Positions 7,234-9,245 of a stretch of 9,245 bases of DNA are shown one piece after another. The position numbers were made by a program, and so were the translations under genes. The DNA is from Burkholderiaceae bacterium (GTDB lineage: Bacteria; Pseudomonadota; Gammaproteobacteria; Burkholderiales; Burkholderiaceae_C). The stretch's first letter is position 1. Each line of letters opens with the position of its first letter. The stretch is taken from contig JAISNB010000018.1 in the NCBI GenBank assembly GCA_031276435.1, positions 1 to 9,245 on the forward strand, in the 5' to 3' direction. Under the pieces are notes generated by a model, which worked only from the letters and a program-made list of their open reading frames with translations, was not told the origin of the DNA and searched no databases.

Positions 7234-8064
7234 ATGCTCACTTTGTTTCGACTGTTGTCTTTTTGCCCGCTGGCGCTGCTGCACGGCATGGGCGCAGCCA
7301 TGGGCTGGGCGAGCTGGCTGCTCTCGCCCACGTACCGGCGGCACTTTGCCCACAACGCGGCGCTGGCCGGCTACTCGTTTGCGCAGGTGCGCCCGGCGGT
7401 GGCGCACGCCGGACGCATGGTGCTGGAGATGCCGCGCCTGTGGTTTGGCGCGCCGGTGGCAACGCACTGGCAGGGCGACAACGTGGTGGACGCGGCCTAC
7501 GCGGCGCGCAAGGGCATCGTCTTTCTGACGCCGCATTTGGGTTGTTTCGAGATCACGGCGCAAAGCGTGGCGGCGCGCTATGCGGGCGCATACGGGCCGA
7601 TCACCGTCATGTTCCGCGCCGCGCGCCAGCGCGCGCTGGCGCGCGTGGTGGCCGTGGCGCGCCAGCGCGAGGGGCTGAACACCGTGCCCACCTCGCTGGC
7701 GGGCGTGCGCCAGATGATCAAGGCCCTGCGCGCGGGCCGCGCCGTGGGCCTGCTGCCCGACCAGGTGCCGCCTGAAGGCATGGGCCAGTGGGTGCCTTTT
7801 TTCGGCCAGAGCGCCTACACCATGACGCTGGCCGCGCGGCTGCTGCTGCAAACCGGCGCCACGCCGGTGGTGGTGTGGGGCGAGCGTTTGCCGCGCGGAC
7901 GGGGCTTTTGCCTGCACTTTGCGGCGCTGTCCGAACCGCTGGCGGACAACTTGGAAGGTGCGGTGCTGCAAATCAACCGCGAAATGGAGCGCCTCATCCG
8001 GCAATGTCCGCAGCAATACCTGTGGGGCTACGGGCGCTACAAGAAACCCCGCGCGGAGCTGTAA
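7234..8064 (+). CDS. LpxL/HtrB-like lipid A (lysophospholipid) acyltransferase, first of a tandem pair
   Basis: The protein has 276 residues from the ATG at 7234. The frame is open further upstream to a GTG at 7159, but that extension (RRRADSTQTHART) is not family-like. An N-terminal hydrophobic segment (about 5-30) should anchor it to the inner membrane, where the family adds a secondary acyl chain to lipid A. The catalytic motif is HLGCFE at 101-106 (HX4E). LLPDQVPPEGMGQWVPFFGQSAYTMTLAARL (173-203) is the second conserved block of the family. Near the C-terminus it has QYLWGYGRYK (261-270), where other members have a W-x-H-R/K-R-F-K motif. The stop is six bases before the next gene, so the two form an operon. 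No Shine-Dalgarno is visible; an ACGC tetranucleotide run precedes the ATG. Acyl chain length and which lipid A position is used cannot be told. Confidence 0.93.
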   Translation: MLTLFRLLSFCPLALLHGMGAAMGWASWLLSPTYRRHFAHNAALAGYSFAQVRPAVAHAGRMVLEMPRLWFGAPVATHWQGDNVVDAAYAARKGIVFLTPHLGCFEITAQSVAARYAGAYGPITVMFRAARQRALARVVAVARQREGLNTVPTSLAGVRQMIKALRAGRAVGLLPDQVPPEGMGQWVPFFGQSAYTMTLAARLLLQTGATPVVVWGERLPRGRGFCLHFAALSEPLADNLEGAVLQINREMERLIRQCPQQYLWGYGRYKKPRAEL

Positions 8065-8070
8065 CAAAAA

Positions 8071-8937
8071 ATGCCCAGTCGCTTTGCCCTCTGGCTGATG
8101 CGCGCACTGGCGCCACTGCCGCTGCCGCTGCTGCGCTCGTTGGGCGCGCTCATGGGGCACGTGCTGTTCGTACTGGCGCGCGCGCGTCGGCGCATTGCGC
8201 TGACCAACTTGCAACTGTGCTTTCCGCAATGGAGCCAGGCGCAGCGCAAAAACCTGGCGCGGCGCAACTTCGTCTGTTTTGCGCAAACGTTTCTGGACCG
8301 CGCGTGGATCTGGCACGGCAAACCGGAAGTGGTGCGCCAGCGCCTGCGCATCACCGGCCAGATCGAAGACTTGACGCGCCCCGGCGCCGTGGTCATGTTT
8401 GCGCCGCACTTTTACGGCATGGATGCGGGCGGCAGCGCCGTCATGCAGCAAATCGACCGGCCAGCCTGCACGATCTACGCCACGCAACCCAACCCGGTAT
8501 TCGACGCCTGGATGCGCGCGGGCCGCAGGCGCTTCGGCCAGGCCACGCTGCTGGCGCGCACCGAAGGCGTCAAACCCATCGTGCGCGCGCTGCGCGAAGG
8601 CAAGATGCTATACCTGCTGCCGGACATGGACCTGGGGCCGCAGGAATCGGTCTTTGTGCCATTCTTTGGCGTGCCCACGGCCACCGTGCCATCGCTGTCG
8701 CGCTTTGCCAAACTGGGACAGGCGCGCGTGGTGCCGGTGGTCACGCGCATGGTGCCACAAGGCTACCAGGTGCAGGTGCACCCGGCCTGGCAGGATTTCC
8801 CGACCAGCGACCCGGCCGCCGACGCCGCGCGCATGAACCAGCAATTGCAGGACTGGATCAACGCCATGCCCGAACAGTACTACTGGGTGCACAAGCGCTT
8901 CAAAACGCGCCCGCCGGGCCAGCCCGCGGTGTATTGA
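8071..8937 (+). CDS. LpxL/HtrB-like lipid A acyltransferase, second of a tandem pair
   Basis: The protein has 288 residues and starts six bases after the preceding stop. An N-terminal membrane segment (about 8-38) is followed by RRRIALTNLQLCFPQWS (39-55), a pattern typical of LpxL/LpxM proteins. The catalytic motif is HFYGMD at 113-118 (HX4D). The second block is LLPDMDLGPQESVFVPFFG (182-200), and the C-terminus keeps YYWVHKRFKTRPPG (270-283). It therefore fits the textbook family pattern more closely than its upstream partner. The two share overall layout but differ in catalytic acid (Asp versus Glu) and in the C-terminal basic motif, so they are likely to act on different acceptor positions and are not redundant. 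In related Burkholderiales dapF often comes next; none is seen before the window ends. Only an A-run, with no purine-rich ribosome site, precedes the start, so translational coupling is likely. Confidence 0.94.
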   Translation: MPSRFALWLMRALAPLPLPLLRSLGALMGHVLFVLARARRRIALTNLQLCFPQWSQAQRKNLARRNFVCFAQTFLDRAWIWHGKPEVVRQRLRITGQIEDLTRPGAVVMFAPHFYGMDAGGSAVMQQIDRPACTIYATQPNPVFDAWMRAGRRRFGQATLLARTEGVKPIVRALREGKMLYLLPDMDLGPQESVFVPFFGVPTATVPSLSRFAKLGQARVVPVVTRMVPQGYQVQVHPAWQDFPTSDPAADAARMNQQLQDWINAMPEQYYWVHKRFKTRPPGQPAVY

Positions 8938-9060
8938 CCCGCCTTGCCTGCGCCGCGCTTTGGGAATCCTCAAACGAAACTGGCTTTTGTCAAAAGGTCC
9001 ATTGTTTTTTGGCGGCTGCCTTGCCTAGGAAGCGCGCGGAGCGCATGTACACAAACCCTT
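8938..9060. other. Non-coding stretch after the acyltransferase genes
   Basis: I see no gene here. A small perfect inverted repeat CTTTTG-T-CAAAAG lies near 8982-8994 and a T-run follows at about 9004-9010, but the two are not joined as a GC-rich terminator. A further GC-rich patch (GCGCGCGGAGCGC) precedes the repeats. Confidence 0.4.
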
Positions 9061-9097
9061 GTCATTGCTAGGAGCGAAGCAACGCGGCAATCCATGC
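9061..9097 (+). repeat. 37-nt palindromic repeat unit (copy C)
   Basis: The unit runs from GTCATTGC to GGCAATCCATGC. The outer arms ATTGC and GCAAT pair exactly; the centre AGGAGCGAAGC contains a short GC-GAA-GC hairpin. It matches copy D at 28 of 37 positions, with identical ends and a variable middle, the pattern of REP-like elements. It also matches copy A at 968-1008. Confidence 0.75.
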
Positions 9098-9124
9098 GCC
9101 TACGTTGCGCGCACAAAAATCTCC

Positions 9125-9161
9125 GTCATTGCAAGGGCCGTAGGCCCGTGGCAATCCATAC
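9125..9161 (+). repeat. 37-nt palindromic repeat unit (copy D)
   Basis: The unit has the same length and same outer sequences as copy C and the same orientation, 27 bases downstream. Its centre is a perfect GGGCC-GTA-GGCCC hairpin nested inside the ATTGC/GCAAT arms, so the whole unit can fold into one long stem. As a strong hairpin outside a gene it may help end transcription or protect the acyltransferase mRNA. Confidence 0.78.
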
Positions 9162-9245
9162 ATTCTTTCCACAACGCAACCGACATGCGCACTTTGCGCG
9201 GCAAAACAACCCTCTCTCACTCCTGCCTGGCACTTTTGTTCCATA
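9162..9245. other. Window end, no gene recognised
   Basis: This stretch holds a small hairpin GCGCA-CTT-TGCGC (9187-9199) and a pyrimidine-rich run (CCTCTCTCACTCCTGCC). A minus-strand ATG at 9242-9244 opens a short frame, but it runs through both repeat units and is not credible as a gene. Confidence 0.4.

Noticed and set aside
7186..8487. Minus-strand open frame of 433 codons and overlapping plus frame 7788-9071
   Set aside because: Both overlap the two acyltransferase genes in other frames and are rich in Arg, Gln, His or Ala without any motif.
9061..9161. Possible CRISPR: two 37-nt repeats separated by a 27-nt spacer-like gap
   Set aside because: The units match at only 28 of 37 positions, the differences fall in the central stem, only two occur here, and related copies lie 8 kb away outside any array. 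No cas gene is present.
9070..9244. Minus-strand short frame starting at the ATG at 9242-9244
   Set aside because: It passes through both palindromic repeat units, has no ribosome site visible within the window and no family-like sequence.

Overview
The window looks like chromosomal DNA from a high-GC betaproteobacterium of the Burkholderiales, probably Comamonadaceae-like. Three observations suggest this: strong GC bias in the housekeeping genes, a metK divergent from two tandem LpxL/HtrB-type acyltransferase genes, and a full-length MaeB-type malic enzyme. The assignment rests on protein character and gene order only; no database search was possible.

Layout. Positions 1-156 hold the 3' end of a YbdD/YjiX-family gene, normally the partner of a CstA-type transporter lying outside the window. 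Positions 244-924 are a decayed, internally deleted IS481-family element with both inverted ends still visible and a transposase broken over several frames. Positions 926-1113 carry no gene but hold degenerate copies of a dispersed repeat that recurs at 9061-9161. Positions 1114-2292 (minus) encode a secreted, six-cysteine protein with a DxNxDGxxD motif. It is visibly more AT-rich than its neighbours and is probably acquired accessory DNA. Positions 2350-3233 (minus) are a two-gene unit, an SRPBCC-fold protein followed by a MarR-type repressor. The genes overlap by one base and sit behind a near-consensus sigma70 promoter whose -10 is embedded in repeated ACTTA/TAAGT half-sites.

The core part follows: maeB (3398-5707, minus), metK (5894-7081, minus), and two consecutive LpxL/HtrB-like lipid A acyltransferase genes on the plus strand (7234-8064 and 8071-8937). 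The last ~300 bases contain no convincing gene but carry two 37-nt palindromic repeat units.

Functionally, maeB links malate to pyruvate and NADPH, metK makes S-adenosylmethionine, and the acyltransferase pair should acylate lipid A. The MarR/SRPBCC pair looks like a self-regulated response unit with unknown ligand. I do not see a clearly new multi-gene system. The points most worth a second look are the AT-rich secreted protein beside the IS remnant, the MarR operator layout, the dispersed palindromic repeats, and the possibly structured metK leader.
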